The notes beneath the pieces are model-generated. The model ran no database searches. It was not told the DNA's origin and was given only the letters and a program-made list of their open reading frames with translations. From the NCBI RefSeq assembly GCF_051027545.1, contig NZ_CP194901.1, positions 1-64,000 of the forward strand: a stretch of DNA of 64,000 nt, read 5' to 3'. Source of the DNA: Methylocaldum sp002005105 (lineage in GTDB: Bacteria > Pseudomonadota > Gammaproteobacteria > Methylococcales > Methylococcaceae). Below, in pieces: positions 52,479 to 60,488 of this stretch (its first letter is position 1; the number at the start of each line of letters is the position of its first letter). A program made the position numbers and the translations under genes.

Positions 52479-53621
52479 TTATCCGTACCGGCGTTGTGCT
52501 GGATCTGCATCCTGAAGCTGAAACGCATCCAAGGTCCCCGCGTCGCCACCGAGACTCGATCGAACACCTTCGTAGATGAAGTCCTGCAGGATGTTGAAAT
52601 CGAAGTCGACCAGGGCCGCGTTTTCATGTGCCTTTTGCAGGCAACGGGGGTAGTGCGGCACCGGGAAGCCGTTGATCGCGTCGGCGAGCATCGAGCCGAG
52701 GATGGTCTGCGACTCTCCGACTTGGGGCACAAAGATGTCCACCGGCCACACGGGGTCGCGGCGGTGTGAGCCGAACTTCACCAGGAACATCTTGCCGCCG
52801 ACGAACTTGTTGATCTCTCCACCCTCACCGGCGCGGTCATCGCCTCGCGCGAATTCCGACCAGACGTAGGCCTGTTCCTCCACCTCGCGCGGCACCTCCA
52901 CGTAGGCCGGATAGTCGGTCTGAAGGACGCCTTCCAGTGCCATGGCGAGGCGATACCGCGAAAGCACCTTGCTGTGTTTGGCCACGCCAGCCAGGTACAC
53001 CCGACGGCGGCTCTTGCTCCACTGCGCCTCGATACGGTCCTTCATGCCCTGGAGCAGTCGCTGGAACAGGTCCTTGGCGAAGACCTTGCTGCGCAGTAGC
53101 CCGTCGCAAATGATCAAGGTGTCGGTACCAAAGTCCTTCTTCAGGATGGCGAACAAGATCGCCCACTCGACCAGTTCCCTGTAGACCTGCACCCAGCTGG
53201 GCGAAACCGGCTTCCCCTTATCGGTTGGCCGAATCATGTGGGAGAGCGCCGGCAAGCTGTTCACACCCAGAAAGGTCATCATCTCGCCCAGAGCCGTGCG
53301 TGCCGCCCCATCCGCAGCGAACTGACGCTCGTTGAGATTTTGGACCGGGGTCGTGGGCGAGACGGCCTCCAGGCAGTACTCGTTGTTGCTGCTGTCCACC
53401 ACTCGGACCAGCTGGATCAGGAATGGGTCGAAGTGGAGCTGATTGTTGCCGCCATCGGTGCCGACAAGCGAAATCGACGTCGTGGCACGCGGTTGGATGC
53501 GGCGCGTGGCGCTTTTCAGAGGGCGGATCTCTTCCCGCAGCGCGTCCAGCACCCCTCGGTCGGTGCCGATGCAATCCGCTATGGCCGCCTTCAGCTGGGC
53601 CTGGCTTGCCGGGTCGATCAC
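52479..53621 (-). CDS. nurA: NurA-domain nuclease
   Basis: A 380-residue protein with the NurA fold: first acidic residue Asp56 in SLVGTDGGNN and second in TLIICDGLLRSK (Asp173). NurA nucleases degrade DNA when coupled to HerA. It starts at GTG 53621 behind a very strong SD (AGGAGGAGG) and heads the nurA-herA-methyltransferase operon. Divergent from a small HTH gene. In bacteria, HerA-NurA pairs are usually in defence islands. Confidence 0.8.
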   Translation of the reverse strand: MIDPASQAQLKAAIADCIGTDRGVLDALREEIRPLKSATRRIQPRATTSISLVGTDGGNNQLHFDPFLIQLVRVVDSSNNEYCLEAVSPTTPVQNLNERQFAADGAARTALGEMMTFLGVNSLPALSHMIRPTDKGKPVSPSWVQVYRELVEWAILFAILKKDFGTDTLIICDGLLRSKVFAKDLFQRLLQGMKDRIEAQWSKSRRRVYLAGVAKHSKVLSRYRLAMALEGVLQTDYPAYVEVPREVEEQAYVWSEFARGDDRAGEGGEINKFVGGKMFLVKFGSHRRDPVWPVDIFVPQVGESQTILGSMLADAINGFPVPHYPRCLQKAHENAALVDFDFNILQDFIYEGVRSSLGGDAGTLDAFQLQDADPAQRRYG

Positions 53622-53704
53622 CCCCTCCTCCTGCCACCTGGCTGTTCAAAGATGCTCAAGTTTGCCTTATCCTTGCCAAGATTACCATCATTACCGGCCC
53701 TTGT

Positions 53705-53716
53705 CCCGGTACCGGG
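53705..53716. promoter_or_regulatory. Perfect 12-bp palindrome in the nurA/HTH divergent promoter
   Basis: CCCGGTACCGGG lies 10 bp before the ATG of the HTH gene and about 84 bp from the nurA start, inside the only gap between the divergent genes. It is a good candidate operator for the HTH protein. Confidence 0.45.
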
Positions 53717-53726
53717 TGAGGAAGCG

Positions 53727-53942
53727 ATGAAAGACGACACTGGAGAGATATTCACCCTCGATGAAGTGGCGGCCTACCTCAAGGTGGGCAAACGCACGGT
53801 CTATCGCTTGGCGGCTGCGAAGAAGATTCCCGCCTTCAAGGTCGGAGGAACATGGCGCTTTTCGCGCCAGGAAATCGACCAATGGATCAAGCGACAAACG
53901 AACGACGAAAGGTCCGGGGAAGGAAGCAAGGGCAAGGAGTAA
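53727..53942 (+). CDS. Excisionase-type helix-turn-helix protein
   Basis: A 71-residue DNA-binding protein with the HTH_17 fold (FTLDEVAAYLKVGKRTVYRL and KVGGTWRFSRQEIDQWIK). Start at 53727 with SD GAGGAAG. It is divergent from nurA and followed, with overlap, by the helicase remnant. Such proteins act as excisionases or as regulators of restriction-like operons; here a regulatory role fits best. Confidence 0.85.
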   Translation: MKDDTGEIFTLDEVAAYLKVGKRTVYRLAAAKKIPAFKVGGTWRFSRQEIDQWIKRQTNDERSGEGSKGKE

Positions 53943-54255
53943 TACGCGCCGAAGAGCTCCAACCGAACATAATAGTGCACGGGCCTCTGTTTCCGGAGCC
54001 CGTCCAGGTTATCGTCGCGACTCCGATGGGTGCCTCGGGCAAGCTGGTTGGGAAGGGAACCCGCTCCAATTCGGTTTATGAACTGATTCTGACTGCGGAG
54101 TAGCTCTGCCTCCTCACGGCCTCCCAGACCCACGAGACCTTCGACAGCGAGGCCCGCAAATTCCGCCTCGGCATCGAAGCGATGCGCCTGGGGCTCGCTT
54201 ACGAGTACGACCCGTACTTTTCGCGATCCATCGCCCGCGTGGATCCACCGCCGCA
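53882..54255 (+). pseudogene. 5' remnant of a SNF2-type helicase gene
   Basis: The frame reads EELQPNIIVHGPLFPEPVQV and, after an in-frame TAG at 54101-54103, continues as FDSEARKFRLGIEAMRLGLA, then YEYDPYFSRSIARVDPPP. This is the start of the large SNF2/DEAD helicases that accompany methyltransferases in DISARM-like and related defence loci. Homology stops near 54255, where transposon-end repeats begin. Only ~120 codons survive. Confidence 0.65.
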
Positions 54256-54270
54256 GTATCGAGGCTGCGT

Positions 54271-54360
54271 ATTCCGACCGCATTCGGCCGCTGATTCCAA
54301 TTGCATTCAGCCACCCGTTACGATAGGGTTGGGCCCCTGATTCCGAGGCCATTCAGCCAC
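54271..54360. repeat. Three ~22-bp repeats, probable end of a lost transposon
   Basis: ATTCCGACCGCATTCGGCCG (54271), GATTCCAATTGCATTCAGCC (54293) and GATTCCGAGGCCATTCAGCC (54339) are variants of one unit. Tandem end repeats like these are usual at IS21-type element ends. No IstA/IstB gene remains. The sequence from 54361 to 54713 shows no gene. Confidence 0.45.
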
Positions 54361-54824
54361 CCCCTTGGGCGGGAGCGACACAGGAGTAACTCAACTATGA
54401 TGCGCCTCTTTTTCGGAGCGGGAGGTGGAAGTGGAGCGGTTTTCCTAAAAACGGCAGCTGACCGCTTCGATGCACCAAAAAAGCCTTTTAAATTTTAACG
54501 GTTATCGCTTTTATCCGCTCCACCGTTTTGGTTTGGCCGCTACGCACCGGGTTGCGCGGCTGGCGGGCCGCCAGGCGGCGTTAATCCTTCTTGCGAGGGA
54601 CGACCCCGCGGCGGCGTCGCCCCCTACGACAGTGCCCAGGACAGGCTTGCCATCCGGCTCGCCAGCTGCACACTCAGATGCGTCCAATTGCCGTTTCTAG
54701 GGTTATCCATCCGGAAGATTCGTAAGCGTCCGCCGAGGACCGTCTCGACGGATTGAAAGGCTCAGGCGACACTGGTGCGAGCGGACGCATGGGGTGTCCG
54801 CGCACTCTTGAGGTGGACGCACTG

Positions 54825-55223
54825 ATGACTCACGATGCTGACTTCACAACGGGCGTGGTGGCGATGGATACCTTGGGCCGGCGGCGGTTTGCGCCTGAGT
54901 TCAAGCGCGAACGGGTGGAGCGGACCCTACAGCCGGGCGCCTCGGTCGCGGGGATTGCGCTGGCGCATCGGATCAACGCCAATCAACTGTTCAAATGGCG
55001 CCGACACTACCTTAAGGACCGGAACGCCCCGGCCGGTCCGCCGGGGCCGACCTTATTACCGGTGGCGATGACGCCCGCATTGGCCGCGCCAGCGCGTGAA
55101 GCTACGGTATCCGCTCCACCGGGCACCATCACCATCGAACTCGGGGGTACGCGGGTTCAGGTGAAAGGTTCCGTCGATGCGGCGACCTTGCGCACCGTCC
55201 TCGCGAGTCTCAAGGGCCCATGA
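54825..55223 (+). CDS. tnpA: IS66 TnpA (OrfA, HTH protein)
   Basis: A 132-residue protein with the IS66 OrfA/IS3-like helix-turn-helix (RRRFAPEFKRERVERTLQPG, then AHRINANQLFKWRRHY). Its stop overlaps the tnpB start (ATGA), giving translational coupling as in all IS66 elements. Confidence 0.9.
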   Translation: MTHDADFTTGVVAMDTLGRRRFAPEFKRERVERTLQPGASVAGIALAHRINANQLFKWRRHYLKDRNAPAGPPGPTLLPVAMTPALAAPAREATVSAPPGTITIELGGTRVQVKGSVDAATLRTVLASLKGP

Positions 55224-55564
55224 TCGCGCCTCCGTCCGGCACCCGCATCTGGATCGCTGCCGGGGTGACCGATCTGCGCCGCGGCTTCGATGGCTTGGCC
55301 GCCCTGGTCCAGACCCAGCTCCAAGCCGAGCCCTTCTCCGGACACATTTTTGCCTTTCGCGGGCGACGCGGCGACCGGATCAAACTACTCTGGTGGGACG
55401 GCGATGGGCTCTGCCTGTTCGCCAAGCGGCTGGAGCGGGGCCGCTTCGTCTGGCCGCAGGCGACGGGCGGCACGGTATCCCTCACCCCCGCCCAGTTGTC
55501 GATGCTGCTGGAAGGCATCGACTGGCGCCGCCCGATCCGCACCGCGCCTTCTCACGCCGCCTGA
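55220..55564 (+). CDS. tnpB: IS66 TnpB (OrfB)
   Basis: A 114-residue IS66 accessory protein; GTRIWIAAGVTDLRRGFDGL and LLWWDGDGLCLFAKRLERGR are the conserved blocks. It is needed for IS66 transposition, in an unknown way. It is unrelated to TnpB of IS605. Confidence 0.92.
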   Translation: MIAPPSGTRIWIAAGVTDLRRGFDGLAALVQTQLQAEPFSGHIFAFRGRRGDRIKLLWWDGDGLCLFAKRLERGRFVWPQATGGTVSLTPAQLSMLLEGIDWRRPIRTAPSHAA

Positions 55565-55587
55565 CGGAGGGCGGGTATCATCGGGGC

Positions 55588-57105
55588 ATGACCAACCCCG
55601 ACGTGCTTCCCGATGAGATTCCCGCCCTCAAGACGCTGATTGAAGCCCAGCGCGTCGAAATCGCCCACCTGAAACTCCTCGTCGCCAAGCTCCGCCGCCA
55701 GCAGTTCGGGCGCCGCTCCGAAAAAATGGCCGGGCTCCTCGATCAATTGGAACTTCAGCTGGAGGAACTCGAAACGGGCGATGCGGAACTCGCGGCGATC
55801 GTCGAACCGCGCGCAGCCGAGCGCCGGGTAAGAACGCCCCGGTCACTGCCCGATCATCTGCCCCGCGAAACTCAGGTCCATGCCCCCGGCTTGGCCGAGT
55901 GCCCCGACTGTGGCGGTCCCTTGAAGCCCTTGGGCGAGGAGGTCGCCGAAATCCTGGAGTACGTCCCGGCCCGCTTCCGGGTGATCCGCCACGTCCGCCC
56001 CAAGTGTGCCTGCGCCCGCTGCGACCGCATCGTCCAGGCGTCGGCGCCGAGCCGGCCCATCGCCCAAGGCTTGGCGGGTCCGGGGCTCCTGGCCCATGTA
56101 CTCGTCTCGAAATACGGCGATCATCTGCCGCTGTACCGCCAGTCGGTCATTTACGCCCGCGAAGGCGTGGACCTGTCCCGCTCCACCTTGACCGATTGGG
56201 TCGGCGACGCCGCGGGCCTCCTTCGGCCTTTGGTCGCGGCAATCCGCCGGCATGTGCTCGCCGGCGACAAACTCCATGCCGACGACACCCCGGTCCCGGT
56301 GCTCGCGCCCGGTCAGGGGCGCACGAAGACCGGTCGGCTGTGGACCTATGTCCGGGACGACCGCCCGGCCGGTGATCTCACGCCGCCCGCGGTGTGGTTC
56401 GCCTACGCGCCGGACCGCCAAGGCCAGCATCCCAGGACGCATCTCAAGGACTTCGAAGGCGCCCTGCAGGCGGATGGCTATGCCGGGTTCAACGGGTTGT
56501 ACGACACCGGTCGCGTGCAGGAAGTCGCCTGTTGGGCGCATGTCCGGCGCAAGTTCTACGAGCTCCACAAGGCCCACAGGAGTCCCTTGGCGGCCGAGGC
56601 GCTCCAGCGTATCGGTGCGCTCTATACGATCGAAGCCGAGATCCGGGGCCAGCCGCCGGAGGCCCGCGCCGCAGCGCGGCAAGCCCGCGCGGGTCCGCTC
56701 CTCGCGGCGCTTCAGACCTGGCTGCACACCACGCTGACACAGGTCTCGAAAAAGTCGGCGCTAGCCGAGGCGATCCGCTATGCCCTGACCCGCTGGCCGG
56801 CGCTGACCCGCTATCGCGATGACGGTCGTCTGGAGATCGACAACAATGCCGCGGAACGCGCGTTGCGGGTGGTGGCGCTCGGCCGGAAGAACTATCTATT
56901 CGCCGGCTCCGACGCCGGCGGCCAGCGAGCGGCGGCGATCTACACCCTGATTGGCACGGCCAAACTCAACGGCCTCGATCCGGAGGCGTACCTCCGGACC
57001 GTGCTGGCCCGCATCGCCGAGCATCCCGTCAATCGAATCGACGAGTTCCTACCCTGGAACCTCGCCGATCAGGTGACGGAACTGACCCAGCCCATCGCGG
57101 CTTGA
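55588..57105 (+). CDS. tnpC: IS66 TnpC DDE transposase
   Basis: A 505-residue transposase. N-terminal leucine-rich coiled coil (LKTLIEAQRVEIAHLKLLVA), zinc ribbon (CPDCGG...CACARC), DDE core (KLHADDTPVPVLAPG, LQADGYAGFNGLYD, IDNNAAERALRVVALGRKNY) and the IS66 C-terminal block. The ATG at 55588 is used; the frame upstream overlaps tnpB. Confidence 0.93.
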   Translation: MTNPDVLPDEIPALKTLIEAQRVEIAHLKLLVAKLRRQQFGRRSEKMAGLLDQLELQLEELETGDAELAAIVEPRAAERRVRTPRSLPDHLPRETQVHAPGLAECPDCGGPLKPLGEEVAEILEYVPARFRVIRHVRPKCACARCDRIVQASAPSRPIAQGLAGPGLLAHVLVSKYGDHLPLYRQSVIYAREGVDLSRSTLTDWVGDAAGLLRPLVAAIRRHVLAGDKLHADDTPVPVLAPGQGRTKTGRLWTYVRDDRPAGDLTPPAVWFAYAPDRQGQHPRTHLKDFEGALQADGYAGFNGLYDTGRVQEVACWAHVRRKFYELHKAHRSPLAAEALQRIGALYTIEAEIRGQPPEARAAARQARAGPLLAALQTWLHTTLTQVSKKSALAEAIRYALTRWPALTRYRDDGRLEIDNNAAERALRVVALGRKNYLFAGSDAGGQRAAAIYTLIGTAKLNGLDPEAYLRTVLARIAEHPVNRIDEFLPWNLADQVTELTQPIAA

Positions 57106-57161
57106 CGCCGTCAACACGGTAAGGCTCGGACGCTTACGAAGATTCGAGATGCTCTGCGACT

Positions 57162-57200
57162 GAAGTGTAAGCGTCCGCTCGCACCAATGTCTCCTGAGTC
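57162..57200 (+). repeat. Second IS66-end-like sequence outside the element
   Basis: GTAAGCGTCCG recurs at 57162, followed by CTCGCACCA; in reverse this region (GGTGCGAGCGGACGC) resembles the inner left end of the IS66 element at 54777. It is probably a remnant of another copy. Confidence 0.4.
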
Positions 57201-57235
57201 TCTTAAAGCGCGGGCGATGTCCCAGTACGGTGTCT

Positions 57236-57850
57236 CTACGAGACGTCATGACTTCGCAACCAAGGGTGTTGGCACCGGGTCGGTCCACTTCGGCTATTGC
57301 GTTGCCGTGTAGCTCGCCTGCGGCAGGCCGAGGATCCTCGACCGCATCGATGCCGATTGCTTTCTACGTGAGCGTACCGCTCGTTGGCCGCATCTCCCCC
57401 TGCCACACCGAAGGAACGACAATACGCCTCGATCTCCCGCTGTCGGGAATACGGTCGGGGAAATGCCCGGACGATGCGATCTCGAAATCCCGAAATAGTC
57501 GAGGAAGTCGTGGAACGGCTCCCCTTCCCGCCAATTTGATTCCATTCGCGTCCATCGAGCAGGCGACCCGCGACTTTCCTGCCCGCCCGGCAGAGGCGTG
57601 TGCCGTCGACATCGATCAGCCGTGCCGTGCGCGGATACGGTTCGGCCTCGAATAACGGCGCCCACTCGCCCCATTGCTTGAAAAAGAAAGCGGTCTCTAA
57701 AGCGGCGCATTCGTCACGGAGCGCCCGCACCCAATCCGGACGCATCGGCCGGGCGTGAGGCCCGGTTTCCCCGCCGATGACCCAATCAAGATGCCCCTCG
57801 ACGTGACGTAGCGCGTCGATGCCATCAGAAATGTCAACCGCCCGGTGTGG
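57236..57850 (-). pseudogene. Remnant of a DUF5131 (phage Gp37/Gp68-like) gene
   Basis: The frame reads VDISDGIDALRHVEGHLDWV, IGGETGPHARPMRPDWVRAL, RDECAALETAFFFKQWGEWA and AGRLLDGREWNQ, the C-terminal half of DUF5131 proteins. The N-terminal Cys-rich half is missing and an unrelated sequence is fused after REWNQ. The product is unlikely to function. Confidence 0.65.
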
Positions 57851-57912
57851 TGAACCCGCATGCCGGGCAGCGTGGGAGGGGCGCGCCCACTAGGGCGTCC
57901 CCCTATCCCGAT
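57832..57912 (+). other. Possible 3' end (domain V/VI) of a group II intron
   Basis: A CCGCCCGGTG...CCCGCATGCCGGG hairpin, GTGGGAGGGG, a second hairpin and CCCCCTATCCCGATC resemble the 3' tail of bacterial group II introns. No reverse transcriptase gene is present. Resemblance from memory only. Confidence 0.3.
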
Positions 57913-58037
57913 CAAAGCAAAGAAACCAATGCTGCCACGATGCCTGTCGGGAAGGCCATCAGCGCGACAAGTCTGATGAGAAGGCGTAGCTCCACCTCGC
58001 TTGGGTCGCGGCGGAGCAGCTCCGCCTCGCAGGTCAT
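57912..58037 (-). CDS. Possible 41-residue membrane peptide
   Basis: MTCEAELLRRDPSEVELRLL is followed by a single hydrophobic helix (LVALMAFPTGIVAALVSLL) to the stop. The ATG at 58037 is preceded by a near-ideal SD (GGAGGT, 4 bp). Divergent neighbours are remnants, so conservation is uncertain. Confidence 0.4.
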   Translation of the reverse strand: MTCEAELLRRDPSEVELRLLIRLVALMAFPTGIVAALVSLL

Positions 58038-58091
58038 GGAGACCTCCGGATGGACCAGAGGACAACATGACCGGCACGGATTCCAAGATCC

Positions 58092-59603
58092 TTAATACCA
58101 AACCGGGCCAGTATTGGCCTTTACGGTATGACTCAGTGCGCCCCATTGCGCCCGCATGTGCTCAATCACCGCGAACCGGATGTCTGTCACCGGAGCGATT
58201 GCCTCCACGCCAGCTATCTTTTCGTTCAGAAACTCCAGCCCTTGCTCCTTGCCTTTCATCAAGAAATCGAGGATTGCGACCCTGTAGACGAGTTTGGGAT
58301 CGAGCAGCGCCCCCCCGACACTCCAATTGTCACCACGACGGGCGACACCGGCGGTTTGCAGATATCCGCCTTTCCCTCGGTTGGCCCGGCCTTGGTTAAG
58401 CACCTTGCTCAGTAAGTCGCCGCGCATATCCACTCGCAGAACCTGGCCGCCGAAAGGAATCATGCGCAACACGTCGTATTGGGTGATCGGCCCCGGCGGT
58501 ACCACGTCGTCGATGCGTACCATGCCGCCGTTAAATATGGCGAGGTCGGCCCCCGGCACCGCCTTCCACATGGCGGTCGCGATGAGATCGGTCAGGTTGC
58601 CTGAGCCGTTGCGCACCGTTCCCTCCAGCCCGTCCAAGGCTTCCGGTGTGTTTGCCACTGCTTGGTCGGGCTGGAAGCCGTCGGCACGGAAGGCCGCATA
58701 GCCGCGTTCCACCCAATCCTGCACGACCTTCGCCGTCTCGTGGTCCTCGGGGAGGGCACTGGTGATCTTACGGAAATGCGGCTCCATCTTTACCAGGCGG
58801 CGCTGACCGGTGTCGTACCCCAGGTCCAGCACATATGCCGAGCGGGCATTGGCATCGGCCTTGAAGATCGGCGCGAACCGCAGCCCGCGCCATTGCTGCA
58901 CGTTGTCGTGCTCGTGCCCCCCCAGCACCAGATCGATTTCCGGCGCCGCAGCCACCAGCTTTTGGTCGGCTTCGAGGCTCTGGTGAGTCACGGCGATGAG
59001 AATATCCACTTGGCCGCGCAGTTCGCGCGCCTGCTGCACGGCAGTGTCGAGGGGGTTGTGAAAACGCACCCAGGCAGCCTTGTTGCTGTCCAGGGTGACG
59101 CCGATCAGACCGATGCGCACGGTACCGCCGCTCTCACCCGTGGCCGTGAACACGACATGGGGTTTCACATGAGGAAAAGGCTGGCCTTCAGCGTCGACGA
59201 CATTCCCGGAAAACCATGTGAACGTTGATTCCTCGATTCGCCGGAGGAACTGCTCGCGCGTCACGTCGAATTCGTGGTTGCCGAAGGTCGCGAAATCAAA
59301 GCCGACGGTATTCATGACGGCGATCATGTGTCGGCCGGCCAGTTTTTCCCCGTCCACTACAGCCGTACCCAACGCTGACGGGCTGAGGCAATCACCGCCC
59401 AGGATCGTGTAGGTGCGAGGATTGGCTTTCAGGAGTTGCTTGCGCAGGGTAGCTAACCGCGCCATTCCACCCTGTTGACCGCCGGCTACGGGCGTGATTT
59501 CGTAAAGGTCGTTCAGGTGCAGGAATGTAATCGGAACGATTTCGGCGCAAACCGGCGTGCAAAGACACAGCAGGATGATGGCCGCCCAGCGCTTGGCTTT
59601 CAT
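58092..59603 (-). CDS. 5'-nucleotidase/UDP-sugar hydrolase-type metallophosphatase
   Basis: A 503-residue exported enzyme. Signal peptide to PVCA, then the calcineurin-like metal motifs HLNDLYEI, GGDCLSPS, FGNHEFDV, VTHQSLEADQ and GGHEHD. The C-terminal 5'-nucleotidase domain (residues ~330-490; NLTDLIATAMWKAVPGADLA) binds the nucleotide. Start at 59603 (MKAKRWAAIILL) with SD GAGGGG. It probably scavenges phosphate and nucleosides in the periplasm and is the first gene right of the debris zone that looks like ordinary chromosomal content. Confidence 0.85.
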   Translation of the reverse strand: MKAKRWAAIILLCLCTPVCAEIVPITFLHLNDLYEITPVAGGQQGGMARLATLRKQLLKANPRTYTILGGDCLSPSALGTAVVDGEKLAGRHMIAVMNTVGFDFATFGNHEFDVTREQFLRRIEESTFTWFSGNVVDAEGQPFPHVKPHVVFTATGESGGTVRIGLIGVTLDSNKAAWVRFHNPLDTAVQQARELRGQVDILIAVTHQSLEADQKLVAAAPEIDLVLGGHEHDNVQQWRGLRFAPIFKADANARSAYVLDLGYDTGQRRLVKMEPHFRKITSALPEDHETAKVVQDWVERGYAAFRADGFQPDQAVANTPEALDGLEGTVRNGSGNLTDLIATAMWKAVPGADLAIFNGGMVRIDDVVPPGPITQYDVLRMIPFGGQVLRVDMRGDLLSKVLNQGRANRGKGGYLQTAGVARRGDNWSVGGALLDPKLVYRVAILDFLMKGKEQGLEFLNEKIAGVEAIAPVTDIRFAVIEHMRAQWGALSHTVKANTGPVWY

Positions 59604-60044
59604 GCTACCCCTCAGTTGGCAATACTTCCAGGGCGGCATTATATCGAGCGTTGAGACGTCTCCCAGCATAACCGTGGCACGCTACATCGGCTTAAAACCC
59701 CGCAGCTTCTCGCAGTCGCCGGCGAGCTACAGTCCCAAGGGGGTGGCCGGTGTCCCGGAATCAACGTGGCACCTCGCGTAGATCCACCGAGACAGCAGGA
59801 TCGCCCGACAGTGCCTTGGGCTGTTTGCCGTCCTATCAGGCGAAATCACGGTTGCATGAGATCTAATTTTTTATCTGGATAAATGTCTAAGTATATTCCG
59901 CAAATATTTGCGGAATCTCGACAGATTGGCTTGATTGGCGGGGTTGTCGTGCAGGTTGCCTATGCCGCAAGACTTCCCTGAATGTACTTAGACATTACCT
60001 AAAAGTAATGGCTACTCGTCCTACTACCCCGTATTGCGACGCTG
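59604..60044. other. Intergenic region without a recognised gene
   Basis: From 59604 to about 59860 I see no gene or clear signal. The AT-rich stretch 59860-60000 holds the inverted repeat and palindrome described separately and probably the promoter of the antitoxin-like gene. Confidence 0.5.
59883..59996. promoter_or_regulatory. Long-spaced inverted repeat around a perfect 20-bp palindrome
   Basis: AATGTCTAAGTATATTC (59883-59899) recurs inverted as GAATGTACTTAGACATT (59980-59996), 16 of 17 identical. Between them TTCCGCAAATATTTGCGGAA (59897-59916) is a perfect palindrome. It lies 50-160 bp before the HTH antitoxin-like gene and is a probable operator. Confidence 0.6.
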
Positions 60045-60365
60045 ATGAACGCCGTACGAGACATCAAGATCAATCCGCAAAAGATCCGCCAGTTCCTGCA
60101 TCTCTCCCGTGAGGCGATGGGCCGGATATTGCGGGTGAGCGCCAAAACTTTGGAATGCTGGGAAAAGCTGGATGGCGTGCGGAACCCGATCCGGGAGATC
60201 GGCGAACTCGCCCTCCTGGTTTACACGCCTGAAGGCGTAGCGGCCTTTCTCGCGACTCCACTGGCGGAATTTCACGGGCGAACCGTCCTGGACCTGATGA
60301 GCGTGCGCGAATGCGACACCGTCATCGCGGCACTGGCCGCGGATGTCGAAGGACTCGGCTACTAA
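60045..60365 (+). CDS. Xre/MbcA/ParS-type antitoxin-like protein without toxin
   Basis: A 106-residue protein. N-terminal HTH (KIRQFLHLSREAMGRILRVS, then KTLECWEK) and a C-terminal ParS/DUF2384-like toxin-binding segment (AFLATPLAEFHGRTVLDLMS). Such antitoxins usually precede a RES-domain toxin; here the next 120 bp hold no RES gene and the neighbour is recD2 on the other strand. It could be an orphan regulator. Confidence 0.7.
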   Translation: MNAVRDIKINPQKIRQFLHLSREAMGRILRVSAKTLECWEKLDGVRNPIREIGELALLVYTPEGVAAFLATPLAEFHGRTVLDLMSVRECDTVIAALAADVEGLGY

Positions 60366-60488
60366 CCCGCCCTTTGATCCAATCGCACCTCAAAGCCTGG
60401 ACGAACCCCGCTTATCGCCATTTCGTCCAGCCGCCGCCAGTTAGGTTTATCGACTAAACTTCATGTCGAGCTGGGCTCCATTTCGAAC

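Larger units (their letters stand above)
54722..57137 (+). mobile_element. Complete IS66-family element with 8-bp target duplication
   Basis: A 2416-bp element with ends GTAAGCGTCCG and CGGACGCTTAC and the duplicated target GAAGATTC at 54714-54721 and 57138-57145. It carries the three canonical IS66 genes, all intact. Confidence 0.94.

Noticed and set aside
60366..60488. A RES-domain toxin directly after the antitoxin-like gene
   Set aside because: The open frames here are under 30 codons and show no RES motif.
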